NCBI GenBank assembly: GCA_900177435.1
Contig: FXAI01000004.1
Span: 124,001-188,000 of the forward strand
From: Alteromonadaceae bacterium Bs31
GTDB taxonomy: Bacteria; Pseudomonadota; Gammaproteobacteria; Pseudomonadales; Cellvibrionaceae
Reading direction: 5' to 3'
Length of the DNA: 64,000 nucleotides
The notes beneath the pieces are model-generated. The model saw only the letters and a list, made by a program, of their open reading frames with translations. It had not been told where the DNA came from and did not search any database. Made by a program: the position numbers and the translations under genes. Positions 10,201 through 18,285 of the stretch are shown here, one piece after another. Position 1 is the first letter of the stretch. The number at the start of each line of letters is the position of its first letter.

Positions 10201-10944
10201 CAACTGGCTCCCTGGTTACAAGGCACCGCAGGTGTGCGATTTTCACCTAATGGTGAAATTACCGTTACCGGTGAAATAGGCTTGCCCGATGAACTGGAAA
10301 TATTTGCTCGCCGCGAAATTAACAAAAGTATTTTTAATGTTGCTGTTCAAGCGCCAATCTTTCCCGGTATTGTCGCCGAGGTGGGTGGTGGCTTAGGTGC
10401 TGTTGCCGGTATTGGCCCGGGTGTTATAGATCAATTGCGTCTTGGTGTGGAATATAACCCCGACCGTGAAGAGGAAACCCGGGTAACCGGTGATGCCCAT
10501 TTAAATATTCCCGCCGATGCAGGCCTAAGGCTTTCTGTGCGGGCAGGAATCGGTTTGGGTATAACCGGAGCAAGTGCAACCGGTGGCTTGGAAATAGGCG
10601 GTACGCTCGGTATTGAAGGTGCTGCCGAAGCCGGTGTACATGTTGAGTGGACGCCCACACAGGGCCTCGATATAGAAGCGAATGTCGGTATTCACGCACA
10701 GCCTAGCTTTACTTTTGATATATCCGGCTATGTGAGTGTCCGAGCCCTCGGTTTCAGCGTTTACGATGAAACCTGGGAGTTGGCTTCATTTAGTTTTGGG
10801 TCGGATTACCGCTTTGGCATTAATTTACCCATACATTATCAGGAAGGGCAGCCTTTTGATATTTCTGTAAACGATATAGAGTTTGAAGTGCCGAATATCG
10901 ATACCAATCAGTTACTACGTAGACTTATTTCGAGGATAGCATGA
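7294..10944 (+). CDS. DUF4157 (eCIS core) cargo candidate with HNH-like segment and beta-repeat C-terminus
   Basis: About 1,216 residues. The ATG at 7294 is preferred over the TTG at 7288 because AAAGG lies 7 bases before it. Residues 1-160 are polar and disordered-looking (Lys, Ala, Gln), as is usual for eCIS cargo leaders. Residues about 165-250 are a DUF4157 domain ending LLAHELTHVIQQ, with the HExxH signature. Residues about 385-425 (YYDADHCVELQVNG, then NYELLDRPVNRSIG) look like an HNH/beta-beta-alpha metal nuclease core (DH...N...N). From about residue 690 the protein consists of repeated beta units with EGF-x3-G and PGI/PGV motifs, then Gly-rich strands. The product is probably loaded into or delivered by the injection system; toxin activity is inference. 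Confidence 0.75.
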   Translation: MYSQAQKKPTADSGENKSAAKKPADKNAQAKSPAYLQRKTTSDEQLQAKPAASDDLQRKQDDTTEKPAEEKILAEDGVSQPFIQTKLEVGAADDPMEKEADAVADAVVQNKPVPEISGAEKQSNGQKARPKYEVSGKNPGKTLRRSSVEQEQQAQERGVPQLSDVENADIEQMRGTGAPLPDSVRMEMQNKVGGDLSKVKIHSGQRANELASKINAKAFTVGDDIFFRAGQYDPNSSEGQRLLAHELTHVIQQNNLIRPSIRRTPDTPASSSGGATPSVTVGTLQLPRFKASRHADKYQSRITQDLLYRPAGYSRSSSVNPAGSWDAEIDQSSIASAIGDRIGTPETGRVAPYIMIPKNERNPNFIRFGTIEQLAEKQKRPNWNRRGRGKYYDADHCVELQVNGVDDVESNYELLDRPVNRSIGTHIANGIRTTINGFLRRRNDPAVQAIPENKRNVDSLLAEYNVKFNRIRGSISAGAGEYWDKGEIETNYHLNFSQYTSILDPLYPNRGAPFGRWPRGWNPRDFVGGESQNGGPSRLVIYANRTGGKSKHMEWPVDATASQRLPFPENTTTANSWIGGFIAETISFNPATVNAETPVGTVQGQLFKQNPRMNFNGVRAEIDVMAVPGLPYVVHVNAASVEAQISAIFSDRTKGVSGASPIRVDRAGLDDNGVYVRGKLLPTIPLIRDADIDLIINGNDLRLEKTFSSGEINVPSPLNIDNASLSLAISTQEGFSVTGALDFSIDKLGEGQIRARAAAGGQESGFSLAGEFKFDEKLFGEGTTAEIRAGYENESWSLGGTVTIPEGKVPGVRSATINVDYSETEGFSASGEAELNVPGVERGRLEITQNEEEGFVIGGSFDLSSDTPGIRSGSISARVAEKEDGSGYAVSATGTAQPDIPGIDSELTISYNDGAFTAEVSAQYQRGMLSGEINAGVTNRTVNAETGELAETAEEGNPLVVYGGGSLTLQLAPWLQGTAGVRFSPNGEITVTGEIGLPDELEIFARREINKSIFNVAVQAPIFPGIVAEVGGGLGAVAGIGPGVIDQLRLGVEYNPDREEETRVTGDAHLNIPADAGLRLSVRAGIGLGITGASATGGLEIGGTLGIEGAAEAGVHVEWTPTQGLDIEANVGIHAQPSFTFDISGYVSVRALGFSVYDETWELASFSFGSDYRFGINLPIHYQEGQPFDISVNDIEFEVPNIDTNQLLRRLISRIA

Positions 10945-11915
10945 TGAACAGCGTAACGGAGTTTATTCAAAACGGTGTACAGGCACATGAGCGTGGCAAT
11001 ATTAACGAAGCAATTTATGCGTATCAGTCTGCTATCGATATGGATCAAAAAAATGCTACCGCGCACAACAATATAGGTTTTGCCTACGGGCAAATCAAAG
11101 AGTGGCAGAAAGCCCGCTTTCACTTGGAAGAGGCCATTAGGTTAAATGAGTCCATGGCCAACGCACATGCTAATTTGGGGCAGATACTGGCCGCCCAGGG
11201 TAAAGCTGAGCGGGGAATAAGCGCTTTGCGAAAAGCGACAGAACTTGAAAGTGACAATGCCCAACACTGGAATAATTTGGCGAGAGTCTACTTTTCTGTG
11301 GAAGATTTTCAGCAGGCAGAATACGCATGGCATCGAGCCTTGGGGATCGAGCCGGGCGACAATGCCATACGCACGAGTTTGGCAACCGCCATTGTGGCGC
11401 AGCAGCGGTTTTCTGAAGCTCATAGGCTGTTTGACCAGGTTATAGAATGTCAGCCGGACTTTCAGGCCGCCTGGGCGCAAAAAGGCCTTGCGCTATTTTT
11501 GGAAAACGATTTCGGCAGTGCGCGTAAATGTTTGCAAGTGGCCTTGCAATTGAATGCCAATGACTATACCGCTTTAAGGCACCTGGCATTGTTGTCAATT
11601 GCAAGCAAAGATAATTCTGCCGCCTATCACTACATGCAGCAGTTGTGTGAGTGCTTTCCGCAAGAGCAGGGGCTTCAGGTTGATTTGGCGGTGCTTGAGC
11701 TGGGGCTGGATAAAAAAGTTGAGGCCTGCCAGCGCCTGGCCAAGGCAAACGAATGGCTAAACGACTCGCGAACGCTTTACTACTACGCGGTAAGCCTTAA
11801 AGAAACTGGCGGTGACTACGCACACATTGAAAAACTCTTGCAGCAAGTGCAAGAACGCCAGGATGAGTACTTACAACGAGCCACTAAAAGCCTGGAATCT
11901 TTAACGCTTAATTAA
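10941..11915 (+). CDS. TPR-repeat protein between two eCIS cargo genes
   Basis: This is a 324-residue protein of tandem tetratricopeptide repeats from near the N-terminus (AIYAYQSAIDMD, AHNNIGFAYGQ, ARFHLEEAIRL, AHANLGQILAAQG, HWNNLARVY), about eight units in all. No signal peptide or enzyme domain is visible. The ATG overlaps the TGA of the upstream cargo gene (ATGA), so translation is likely coupled. TPR proteins usually scaffold protein-protein contacts. Lying between two DUF4157 genes, a chaperone or loading-adaptor role is a reasonable inference but unproven. Confidence 0.8.
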   Translation: MMNSVTEFIQNGVQAHERGNINEAIYAYQSAIDMDQKNATAHNNIGFAYGQIKEWQKARFHLEEAIRLNESMANAHANLGQILAAQGKAERGISALRKATELESDNAQHWNNLARVYFSVEDFQQAEYAWHRALGIEPGDNAIRTSLATAIVAQQRFSEAHRLFDQVIECQPDFQAAWAQKGLALFLENDFGSARKCLQVALQLNANDYTALRHLALLSIASKDNSAAYHYMQQLCECFPQEQGLQVDLAVLELGLDKKVEACQRLAKANEWLNDSRTLYYYAVSLKETGGDYAHIEKLLQQVQERQDEYLQRATKSLESLTLN

Positions 11916-11931
11916 CGAAGCGGAGCCTCTT

Positions 11932-13677
11932 ATGTTCTCGCGACAAAGTGGTAAATCACACTCGTCCGAAGGTGGTCAGCTTAAAAAGGCCCTTGCGCAG
12001 CGCTCAGCCCGAGCAGATAAAAGCGCCGTGCCCAATTATTTACAGAGTGAAAACCTTAGTACAAATTCCACAAAAAAAGCACACGAAAAGCAAGCTGTTG
12101 ACAAAAACACGGAGCAACTTATCGAACAACAGCGGGGCAATGGTAAGCCCTTGCCAGAGCAAACGCGTGAGTTGTTTGAAAATAAACTCGGCGCAGATCT
12201 GAGCGCTACAAAGGTTCACACCGGCGCAAAAGCACAGAGCGCCGCCGAACGATTGAGCGCACGGGCATTTACTGTGGGTAAAGACATATATTTTGCCGAA
12301 GGCGAGTATTCACCAGACAGTGTTGCCGGTAAGAAGTTACTCGCACACGAGCTTGCACACGTAGTGCAGCAACAAGGGGGCAAAGCCGATGTACAAGAAA
12401 AAGTTCAACGGGATTACATTAACGACGGTACGGGTAACCCGATAGCCTATGAATTTAGACCGGGCACGGAGCTGCAGCCAGCCTTTGTGGCGCTGGCAAA
12501 AAGGCTGGCCGCAGATGGCTCAATTAGCGACAATGATTTGCGGCGATTAAGGCAAAGCGCGCTGCAACAACGAGGTACGCTCAACGATCATGAACGCCTG
12601 TTTATGGCCGGTTTATTAGCCGCAGCAAATGTAGCCATTTTGAATGTAAGTAATGCCGGGGACAGTTTTCAGTTTGCCACCGGCAGTATCACGCGAGCGC
12701 GTCGTGAACATGTGAATAATCTTGACCGTGAGCTACCGGCCGATGTTCAAGCGCAGGTGACTGAATTTGAACAGGCCTGGGACAGCGGCGACGCAATTGG
12801 CGTAATGAACGAGCTTGGTGATATCGAACGGGCTTCTGCGCGAGCAATATTGCGTGATGCAGGCTCCTTCCGGGAGCAGGCCCAGGCCCTGCTGGATTTT
12901 ATCAACGGCAATAGTATTAGCGCTACGGAAGTGCTTCGCGCCATGATCAACAGTGCCTCCGACAATAGCCGTGGTGATAGAGTGCTGGCGGGAACGGTGT
13001 ATGCCATTGTGAGGCAGGCTGGCAACCCAATGGCTTCGCGTCTTTTAGGCGGCAGTGTGAAAGTGGATGCTCTCATTCCAGGGGCGTTGGCGGCTTTGCC
13101 GGGTTTTAGCGGTGCGGAAGAGGCGGCTTACATTACTACCGCACAAGTAGGTGGAGCCAAGGGCGACACCATCTATGTGAAAACCGATTTAAATATCGAA
13201 GACCTTCACCAGCGCTCGGTAGTCATTCACGAGTTGCAACATGCCAGTGACGATGCGGCGGCTTCAGCCACGGCCAGGCCGCAATTTCCCGTTCGCGCAC
13301 AACTGGAAGCAAACGCCTACCGGGCGCAAGCGCGTTATATTTATACTCAGCTCAATGTATTGGCCCCCGCAGATCAAGTAACGGGGGCGCAAAATGTTGC
13401 CTTTGGTATGAACAGCCCTTTGGCAGTCGCGCTGGTGCGCGAGGCGCTGGCAAATACTGCCCGCGATAGGCCGGTGTTTGAATTAATCAATGGGAGCATG
13501 CCAAGCGGCCGCCTGAGTACAGCGCAAATCAACGGTGCTTTTGGGCTTTCTGCTTCAGTGCTTGATACACGGTTGTTAAGGGTTATCAGCGCGCTCTATG
13601 GCTTTTCCACCAGCGAGCCCGGTGTGGTAGATGGTCTCGCTGGAGAAAGCTCAATGGATTGGATTTTTCGCTTATAA
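11932..13677 (+). CDS. DUF4157 cargo candidate with second HExxH domain
   Basis: A 581-residue protein with a GGAG ribosome site 8 bases before the ATG. Residues 1-60 are a polar leader. Residues about 70-145 form the DUF4157 eCIS core domain, ending LLAHELAHVVQQQGG with HExxH near residue 138. A second, unrelated HExxH occurs at about residue 433 (VVIHELQHASDD), followed by a Glu-rich helix (LEANAYRAQARY) that could give the third zinc ligand, as in gluzincin-type peptidases. The protein therefore looks like a delivery domain plus a metalloprotease-like effector. It is the last gene of the eCIS run. Protease activity is inference from the motif. Confidence 0.75.
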   Translation: MFSRQSGKSHSSEGGQLKKALAQRSARADKSAVPNYLQSENLSTNSTKKAHEKQAVDKNTEQLIEQQRGNGKPLPEQTRELFENKLGADLSATKVHTGAKAQSAAERLSARAFTVGKDIYFAEGEYSPDSVAGKKLLAHELAHVVQQQGGKADVQEKVQRDYINDGTGNPIAYEFRPGTELQPAFVALAKRLAADGSISDNDLRRLRQSALQQRGTLNDHERLFMAGLLAAANVAILNVSNAGDSFQFATGSITRARREHVNNLDRELPADVQAQVTEFEQAWDSGDAIGVMNELGDIERASARAILRDAGSFREQAQALLDFINGNSISATEVLRAMINSASDNSRGDRVLAGTVYAIVRQAGNPMASRLLGGSVKVDALIPGALAALPGFSGAEEAAYITTAQVGGAKGDTIYVKTDLNIEDLHQRSVVIHELQHASDDAAASATARPQFPVRAQLEANAYRAQARYIYTQLNVLAPADQVTGAQNVAFGMNSPLAVALVREALANTARDRPVFELINGSMPSGRLSTAQINGAFGLSASVLDTRLLRVISALYGFSTSEPGVVDGLAGESSMDWIFRL

Positions 13678-13896
13678 AAAATTGAGTTTGCAGTAGTTAG
13701 GTATCAGCATGTGATTGATAAACCTCACAGAGGTAAATACTTGGCTTCTTCTCCTTGGGTAGTTCTGAATAACACGGTAGTGTCTCTGCGCGATCCAGCA
13801 AGCCTCCATTGCAGTTCGAAAATTGACTATAACCCCAACCTTTTTACGTCGACCTAAAAAACCTTCAGGGGCTGGTGATTTTTCAGCATACAGCGC

Positions 13897-15699
13897 TTAG
13901 CTGCCATTGGTTATTTGTACGCCTTCGGGAGGGTTTGGCCGATTCGCTATTGAGCAGTTGTTTTTGCTACCAACCACTTCATCCCAGGCTCTCTCTATTT
14001 GAGTAGATTTATAACCCACGCCAATTGCAGTGCCGTCGTAGTGTGGATACCTTCCGTTTTGTCCCGCGCCGTTTTCGATACATTGATGAATATTATCCGG
14101 TTTGGGTCCCCAGGTAAGGCCATAGTAAGTGCAGTTCTCGCCACTCTCCCAAACATTGCAGTTGGAATTTTCTCGTGGGTCGGGTGGGGCGCATTTATCT
14201 GCCTGTGTCCAAACACCATGACGTACTACACGCAAAACATATTTCACCAGTCGTTGATCATTCACGGTTTCACAAATTTCCGGCATGGCCATCATCATTG
14301 CAAGCATTGATTTTTGCGGGCCTAAAACAACGCTCGCATAATTACTGCCCGGCTGTGCTGGTGGGCCGTCAATATAACCGTGAGGGTCTCTGGTGGTTTT
14401 CTTGCCAATGTTTGGGTTACAGCTGCCACTGGCGCCAGCATAGCACTGTCCGCCAAATAGTTCGGACCAATAGCGTTTTACGTCTTGTGGATTGAGTAAA
14501 CCGGCGGCGCCGTCTCCCCATATTAGACGGCCGTCAACGCCTTCTTTAACCTGTTCCAGTTCGTTTGGCCCATAGCCGGTGCCAACCACGTTTTTAGCTT
14601 CCTGTTTAAGTGTTTCCCGGTAGACATTGTTGTTTGATAGTGCTGCGAGAAAAACCGGAGGCATGAATTTTCCCAGAAATTGGCCGGCGCCAGAGCAGTA
14701 ATAGCGGTAATTTTCACCGGCATCATTGTAAACGGCTTTGTATATATCCAGGCCGTAGCTCAGCATAGCTGCCAGTAAGAGTTGTTGTTCTGCGCCTGGA
14801 TTTTCACCAGACATTAAAGAGGCCATATCGTTGTACCAAGCCTGAGCCACACCCGCAGCGTAGTTTGCCGATACGGTGTGCGCTCGAAAGGCTCGGCCTC
14901 CTTCAGAGTAATATTTGCCCTCTATTGAGCACAGGCTGAATACTTCCGTGTGGTGACTCCAGCGCCGTGCGGCACCTTCGAGTTTTTCCGCGGTGTAGCC
15001 ATTGAACGCGTTGAAGGTGGGAATTCTGTTTAACTCGAGGTCATCAAGAGATACTAAATCTTTACTCTCACCGCTCATGTTTGGCCGCAACATTCTGGAG
15101 CCATTATTAGTGGGAACGGCAGATAACACCGTGAGGATGCTATACGCTTCGGCGCATTCTCCAACTATTTGTTTGGTGCCGCAAAAATCTGTATCTGTTT
15201 CTGCTTTTTGAACTGCGGCGACAACACTCGCAGCGCTGTCAATATTGCTGCCAGCGTTAAAGCGAACCGGCAGCATGTGAGTACTGGAGGTAATTGTTAT
15301 GGGTAAGCTTGGGGTAATGTTTTCGCTAGCTGTGTAACTACCATAGCCTTTTGAACCATCCAGTAGCCCGTGGCTTTCGGTTTTTGGATTAAGGTCTGCA
15401 CTGATGTTGCCACCGCCACCGGACTTGCTGATGTGGGAAACAACCAGAGGTTTTCCCGCTTTGGGTGCTACCCAGTAGTCACCACTGGCAAACTGGCCAC
15501 AATAAGCGTCCTCGCCGTCTGAATTAAAACCCCAGTTGAAGGTGATGGTTTTATCCGAGCCCGTAACAGAAACGCTGATACCGCTGCCTGTGCAAGGGCT
15601 CGCTGAGTTTGTAGAACCGCAATCGCAAGCTGCAAGAGCGTTGATTGGTGAGACGATGCCGAGTGCGACGAATAAAGCGGCAAATTTACCACGAGACAT
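13897..15699 (-). CDS. Secreted cysteine-rich protein of unknown function
   Basis: 600 residues from the ATG at 15699, chosen because GGAGG lies 8 bases upstream and the protein then begins with a clean signal peptide (MSRGKFAALFVALGIVSPIN, Ala-x-Ala cleavage near residue 24). The mature protein starts with a CDCG motif and has about fifteen cysteines, suggesting disulfides and export. Residues about 35-150 are beta-rich and Gly/Ser-rich. The rest is predicted helical with many aromatic residues (RRWSHHTEVFSLC, AQAWYNDMASLM), reminiscent of the alpha-barrel folds of polysaccharide-acting enzymes. I do not recognise a family. It converges on the eCIS operon and seems independent of it. Confidence 0.65.
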   Translation of the reverse strand: MSRGKFAALFVALGIVSPINALAACDCGSTNSASPCTGSGISVSVTGSDKTITFNWGFNSDGEDAYCGQFASGDYWVAPKAGKPLVVSHISKSGGGGNISADLNPKTESHGLLDGSKGYGSYTASENITPSLPITITSSTHMLPVRFNAGSNIDSAASVVAAVQKAETDTDFCGTKQIVGECAEAYSILTVLSAVPTNNGSRMLRPNMSGESKDLVSLDDLELNRIPTFNAFNGYTAEKLEGAARRWSHHTEVFSLCSIEGKYYSEGGRAFRAHTVSANYAAGVAQAWYNDMASLMSGENPGAEQQLLLAAMLSYGLDIYKAVYNDAGENYRYYCSGAGQFLGKFMPPVFLAALSNNNVYRETLKQEAKNVVGTGYGPNELEQVKEGVDGRLIWGDGAAGLLNPQDVKRYWSELFGGQCYAGASGSCNPNIGKKTTRDPHGYIDGPPAQPGSNYASVVLGPQKSMLAMMMAMPEICETVNDQRLVKYVLRVVRHGVWTQADKCAPPDPRENSNCNVWESGENCTYYGLTWGPKPDNIHQCIENGAGQNGRYPHYDGTAIGVGYKSTQIERAWDEVVGSKNNCSIANRPNPPEGVQITNGS

Positions 15700-15921
15700 G
15701 CTGCTATCCTCCAGAAAGTCAACAGCAATCATAGGTCTTCATCGCTACCGTTTCCTTAAAGAACTGTAAAAACTTGAACGGCGTCGCTTTTTGGTGTTCG
15801 GGCTCCATACTGGCCCTGATGGTTGTGAGTAGCTTATAGTAGGGGGACATTCTGCTAAGCCAAAGGCCATGAGTTGCCCCAACTCAGTAAGTGCAGTAAG
15901 GTTTAAAGTTGTACTTTTTTT

Positions 15922-16188
15922 TTATTGTATTTGTACAGCTTTGTCGTTTTCTAATTTTTTTGTCCACTCATTAGCAGTAAAGGCCTTTACACTTACCGAG
16001 TGTAACTCGCCGCTACTGATGAGCTCAGTGAGAATACTAAGCACACGTTGTTGCTTCGCCACCGGTCGCATACCCATAAACGATTCGCTAATGACATTTA
16101 GAGTGAAATCGCAATCTTCACCTTCCGGGAAAACCTCCGAACCGGGGATATCGGCTTGTATCAGATCGATCAGTTGTTGTTTGTCCAT
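15922..16188 (-). CDS. BolA/IbaG-family protein
   Basis: The 88-residue protein matches the small BolA fold: an N-terminal helix, then FTLNVISESFMGM, the conserved KQQRVLSIL helix, and the closing ELHSVSVKAFTANEW motif with the conserved His that contributes to Fe-S ligation in BolA-glutaredoxin pairs. It starts 8 bases after the glutaredoxin stop, so the two are co-transcribed and probably co-translated. The established partner of BolA proteins is a monothiol CGFS glutaredoxin, and both occur here at the end of the nifB operon. A role in Fe-S delivery to nitrogenase maturation is inference. Confidence 0.85.
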   Translation of the reverse strand: MDKQQLIDLIQADIPGSEVFPEGEDCDFTLNVISESFMGMRPVAKQQRVLSILTELISSGELHSVSVKAFTANEWTKKLENDKAVQIQ

Positions 16189-16196
16189 GTAGAAGC

Positions 16197-16538
16197 TTAA
16201 CTCCCGGAAGCGATTTTTGCAGATTCACTGGCCTCGTCGAGCAGCAGGTCCAGGGATCCATCGTTAACCATTTCCAACACAATATCGCAGCCACCCACTA
16301 GCTCACCTTTTACAAATAGTTGAGGGTAGGTGGGCCAATTGGATATTGAAGGGAGTTTTTCTCGAATAAAGGGCGCCGCCAGTACGTTGACATAGGTAAA
16401 TTCGTGGCCGGTTTTATTTATAGCTTTAACCGTTGCGGCGGAATAGCCACACTCGGGTGCCTCCGGCGTACCTTTCATGTAGAGCAAGATGGGGTTGTTA
16501 TTGATTTGAGCGCGTATTTTATCTTCTGTAGTGGTCAT
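16197..16538 (-). CDS. Monothiol glutaredoxin (Grx4/Grx5-nif type)
   Basis: 113 residues. It has the hallmarks of Grx4-type monothiol glutaredoxins: MKGTPEAPECGYS (active-site CGYS in place of the usual CGFS), WPTYPQLF and GGCDI for glutathione binding. Such proteins hold a bridging [2Fe-2S] cluster and transfer it. AGGATT precedes the ATG. The gene lies 12 bases after the rhodanese-ankyrin gene and just before a BolA gene. Azotobacter vinelandii carries a related nif-linked glutaredoxin in the same place, which supports a nif-specific copy. The Phe-to-Tyr change in the active-site motif is conservative. Confidence 0.9.
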   Translation of the reverse strand: MTTTEDKIRAQINNNPILLYMKGTPEAPECGYSAATVKAINKTGHEFTYVNVLAAPFIREKLPSISNWPTYPQLFVKGELVGGCDIVLEMVNDGSLDLLLDEASESAKIASGS

Positions 16539-16550
16539 GGTGTAATCCTG

Positions 16551-17291
16551 TTAGCAAGCGAGTGAGGCTGCGTAGTGTGGTGTAGTCTCTGTAGTAGATG
16601 CCTGATTCAACTGTAAGAGTGGGTCGCTTTCAAAATAATTTGACAGTAAATTAAATATCTCATCAATACCCACTGCATAGTTGAGAGGGCTAAAACCTTG
16701 ATTGTTCTGGTTGTCTACTTCTACATCGGCATTAATTAGGGTTGTAACACACAGAATATTTTGACCTAAGCAGGCATACCACAGTGCATTGTTACCATCG
16801 ATGTCTGTCAGGTTAGGGTTCGCTCCCGCTTCGATCAGATCTTTTACAATATCCGTATTACCTTTTTTGGCGGCAAGCATCAGTGGGGTGCGGTATTGTG
16901 CGTCTAGCCGGGCATTTATATCAGTGCTGCTAGTGCCCTGTGCGTTCAACCATTTTTCCAGTTTTTGAGAAGCAGGAAAATCGCTGGCAATTTGGTAGCG
17001 CCAGGCGGCGTATCCGCCATCCACGCTGTAACAATCCTTAAACCCAAAATCGGCGAATAGTTTGGCGATATCCTGGCTGTTATTACCGTGGTAGCAGTAC
17101 ACTACAACGGGAATATTTTTTTCGCTGGATTTCAATAAGCTACGAAAAAGTTTGTCATCAAAAAGTAGCGCGCGTGGGTGATGACTTTCGCCATAGCTGT
17201 TCTTATCACGACTATCCACCAGTATAGCGTCAGGGCTTGCCAAAAGAATTTGATCGGCTTCATCAACGGATATGCGCTTGAACTTGTTCAT
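16551..17291 (-). CDS. Rhodanese-ankyrin fusion protein of the nifB operon (RhdN-like)
   Basis: 246 residues from the ATG at 17291, which overlaps the nifQ TGA (ATGA) and has GGAG 8-10 bases upstream; an upstream in-frame extension would run into nifQ. Residues about 5-105 are a rhodanese domain (ILVDSRDKNSYGESHHPRA, catalytic-loop Cys in VVVYCYHGNNS, DGGYAAWR). Residues about 125-215 are ankyrin repeats (YRTPLMLAAKKGNTDIVKDL, GANPNLTDIDGNNALWYAC, VDNQNNQGFSPLNYAV). Rhodaneses handle persulfide sulfur; the ankyrin half should bind a partner protein. Location with nifQ, nifO and nifB suggests sulfur or Fe-S supply for cofactor assembly (inference). Confidence 0.85.
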   Translation of the reverse strand: MNKFKRISVDEADQILLASPDAILVDSRDKNSYGESHHPRALLFDDKLFRSLLKSSEKNIPVVVYCYHGNNSQDIAKLFADFGFKDCYSVDGGYAAWRYQIASDFPASQKLEKWLNAQGTSSTDINARLDAQYRTPLMLAAKKGNTDIVKDLIEAGANPNLTDIDGNNALWYACLGQNILCVTTLINADVEVDNQNNQGFSPLNYAVGIDEIFNLLSNYFESDPLLQLNQASTTETTPHYAASLAC

Positions 17292-17857
17292 ACTTCTTCT
17301 CCAAAACATTCGTCGTAAGTGGGGCAGGTTTCGCAGCTTGGTGAGCGGCAAACGAAATGCCCACCCAGTTCACACAGCTGGCGATACAAAAATTTTTTCC
17401 AGCGCATGTCCCCACTATTTTTTTTCGCCAAGTCGGGGAAGTTGTCTTTCATCAGCTCTCCAAGGCTAAGGCGATCAGGTAAGCCGAGGTCGCGCCATAA
17501 ATGGTCACTGCCAAGGCAAGCAGCGGCTATTATTTTCGTCAGCCATTGTTCGGATACATCTTCTCCTCGGCGGTATTGCTCTAACAGCTTGACCAGGTCC
17601 AGCCATTCGTCTCTGCGCAGATCGAGCAACTCTTGCCGAATAAGGCTTTGTTTTGATTCTGCTGCAGTATCAATAAGCCCTTTTAAGCTTCTAAAGCGTG
17701 AGTGCAGCAGTTGACCAAACTCCTTGGCGTTAAGTCCAAGGAGCTTAGGCAGGCAGCCAAGGCCTGATCGCTGTGCCAGTAAAATAATCGACAAACATCG
17801 TTGGTTTGGCGTAGAGTCCCAATGTAGGTCGAGCGCGGCACTGGAGCCTATGGGCAT
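17288..17857 (-). CDS. nifQ: NifQ, molybdenum donor for FeMo-co synthesis
   Basis: The 189-residue protein ends with the diagnostic cluster C-x4-C-x2-C-x5-C (CRSPSCETCPTYDEC), which in NifQ binds a Mo-Fe-S cluster used to deliver molybdenum to the NifEN/NifH scaffold. WxxWKKFLYRQLCE-like residues precede it as in the family. The ATG at 17857 overlaps the 3' end of nifO by 10 bases. The gene order nifB-fdxN-nifO-nifQ is that of Azotobacter. Confidence 0.93.
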   Translation of the reverse strand: MPIGSSAALDLHWDSTPNQRCLSIILLAQRSGLGCLPKLLGLNAKEFGQLLHSRFRSLKGLIDTAAESKQSLIRQELLDLRRDEWLDLVKLLEQYRRGEDVSEQWLTKIIAAACLGSDHLWRDLGLPDRLSLGELMKDNFPDLAKKNSGDMRWKKFLYRQLCELGGHFVCRSPSCETCPTYDECFGEEV

Positions 17858-18279
17858 GTTGCTACCTGCGTTTGTGTGTCGTTTTCTTTAGCACATTTCT
17901 CGTGTTCCGGGTGTGAATAAAAATCTCCTTCCACGCCCATTGATGAGGTAATGCGCTCTAAATCGAAACCGGACCATTTTCCCGCTTGGCACTCAATTAA
18001 TGGCCGCCTTATTAGCAGCGGGTCTTTTATCATTAATGAGAGGGCTGTTGTCGGGTCGAGTGCTTCCGGCACTATTTCACCGCTTTTAACGCTGGGCGCA
18101 TTTGGGTTTATCCAGCTTTCGATAAAGTTAGAGGTAAAAAAAGCTTTTAGGCTTTGTTCCGTCCAGGGGTGGCTTAATAAGTCTCGCACTACGAGATCTA
18201 TGCCAGCTTGCTTGAGTAGCTTCTTTTGTTTACCGTTGCTAATGCAGCCCGGTTTTTCATAAAAAATTAAAACGGCCAT
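17848..18279 (-). CDS. nifO: NifO, ArsC-like nitrogenase-associated protein
   Basis: 143 residues of the ArsC/Spx thioredoxin-like fold: the N-terminal IFYEKPGCISNGKQKKLL carries a single active-site Cys, and RRPLIECQAGKWSGFDLERI matches the ArsC-family C-terminal part. The product is the 'nitrogenase-associated protein' found between fdxN and nifQ in Azotobacter and Pseudomonas. In Azotobacter, nifO affects molybdenum partitioning between nitrogenase and nitrate reductase. It starts 6 bases after fdxN and overlaps nifQ. It lacks the arsenate-reductase context. Confidence 0.9.
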   Translation of the reverse strand: MAVLIFYEKPGCISNGKQKKLLKQAGIDLVVRDLLSHPWTEQSLKAFFTSNFIESWINPNAPSVKSGEIVPEALDPTTALSLMIKDPLLIRRPLIECQAGKWSGFDLERITSSMGVEGDFYSHPEHEKCAKENDTQTQVATCP

Positions 18280-18285
18280 ACGCTT

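Noticed and set aside
13678-13896. A minus-strand frame reading LGRRKKVGVIVNF...IAQRHYRVIQNY in the eCIS 3' gap
   Set aside because: About 60 codons, no start with ribosome site and no recognised family; possibly a fragment but not supportable.
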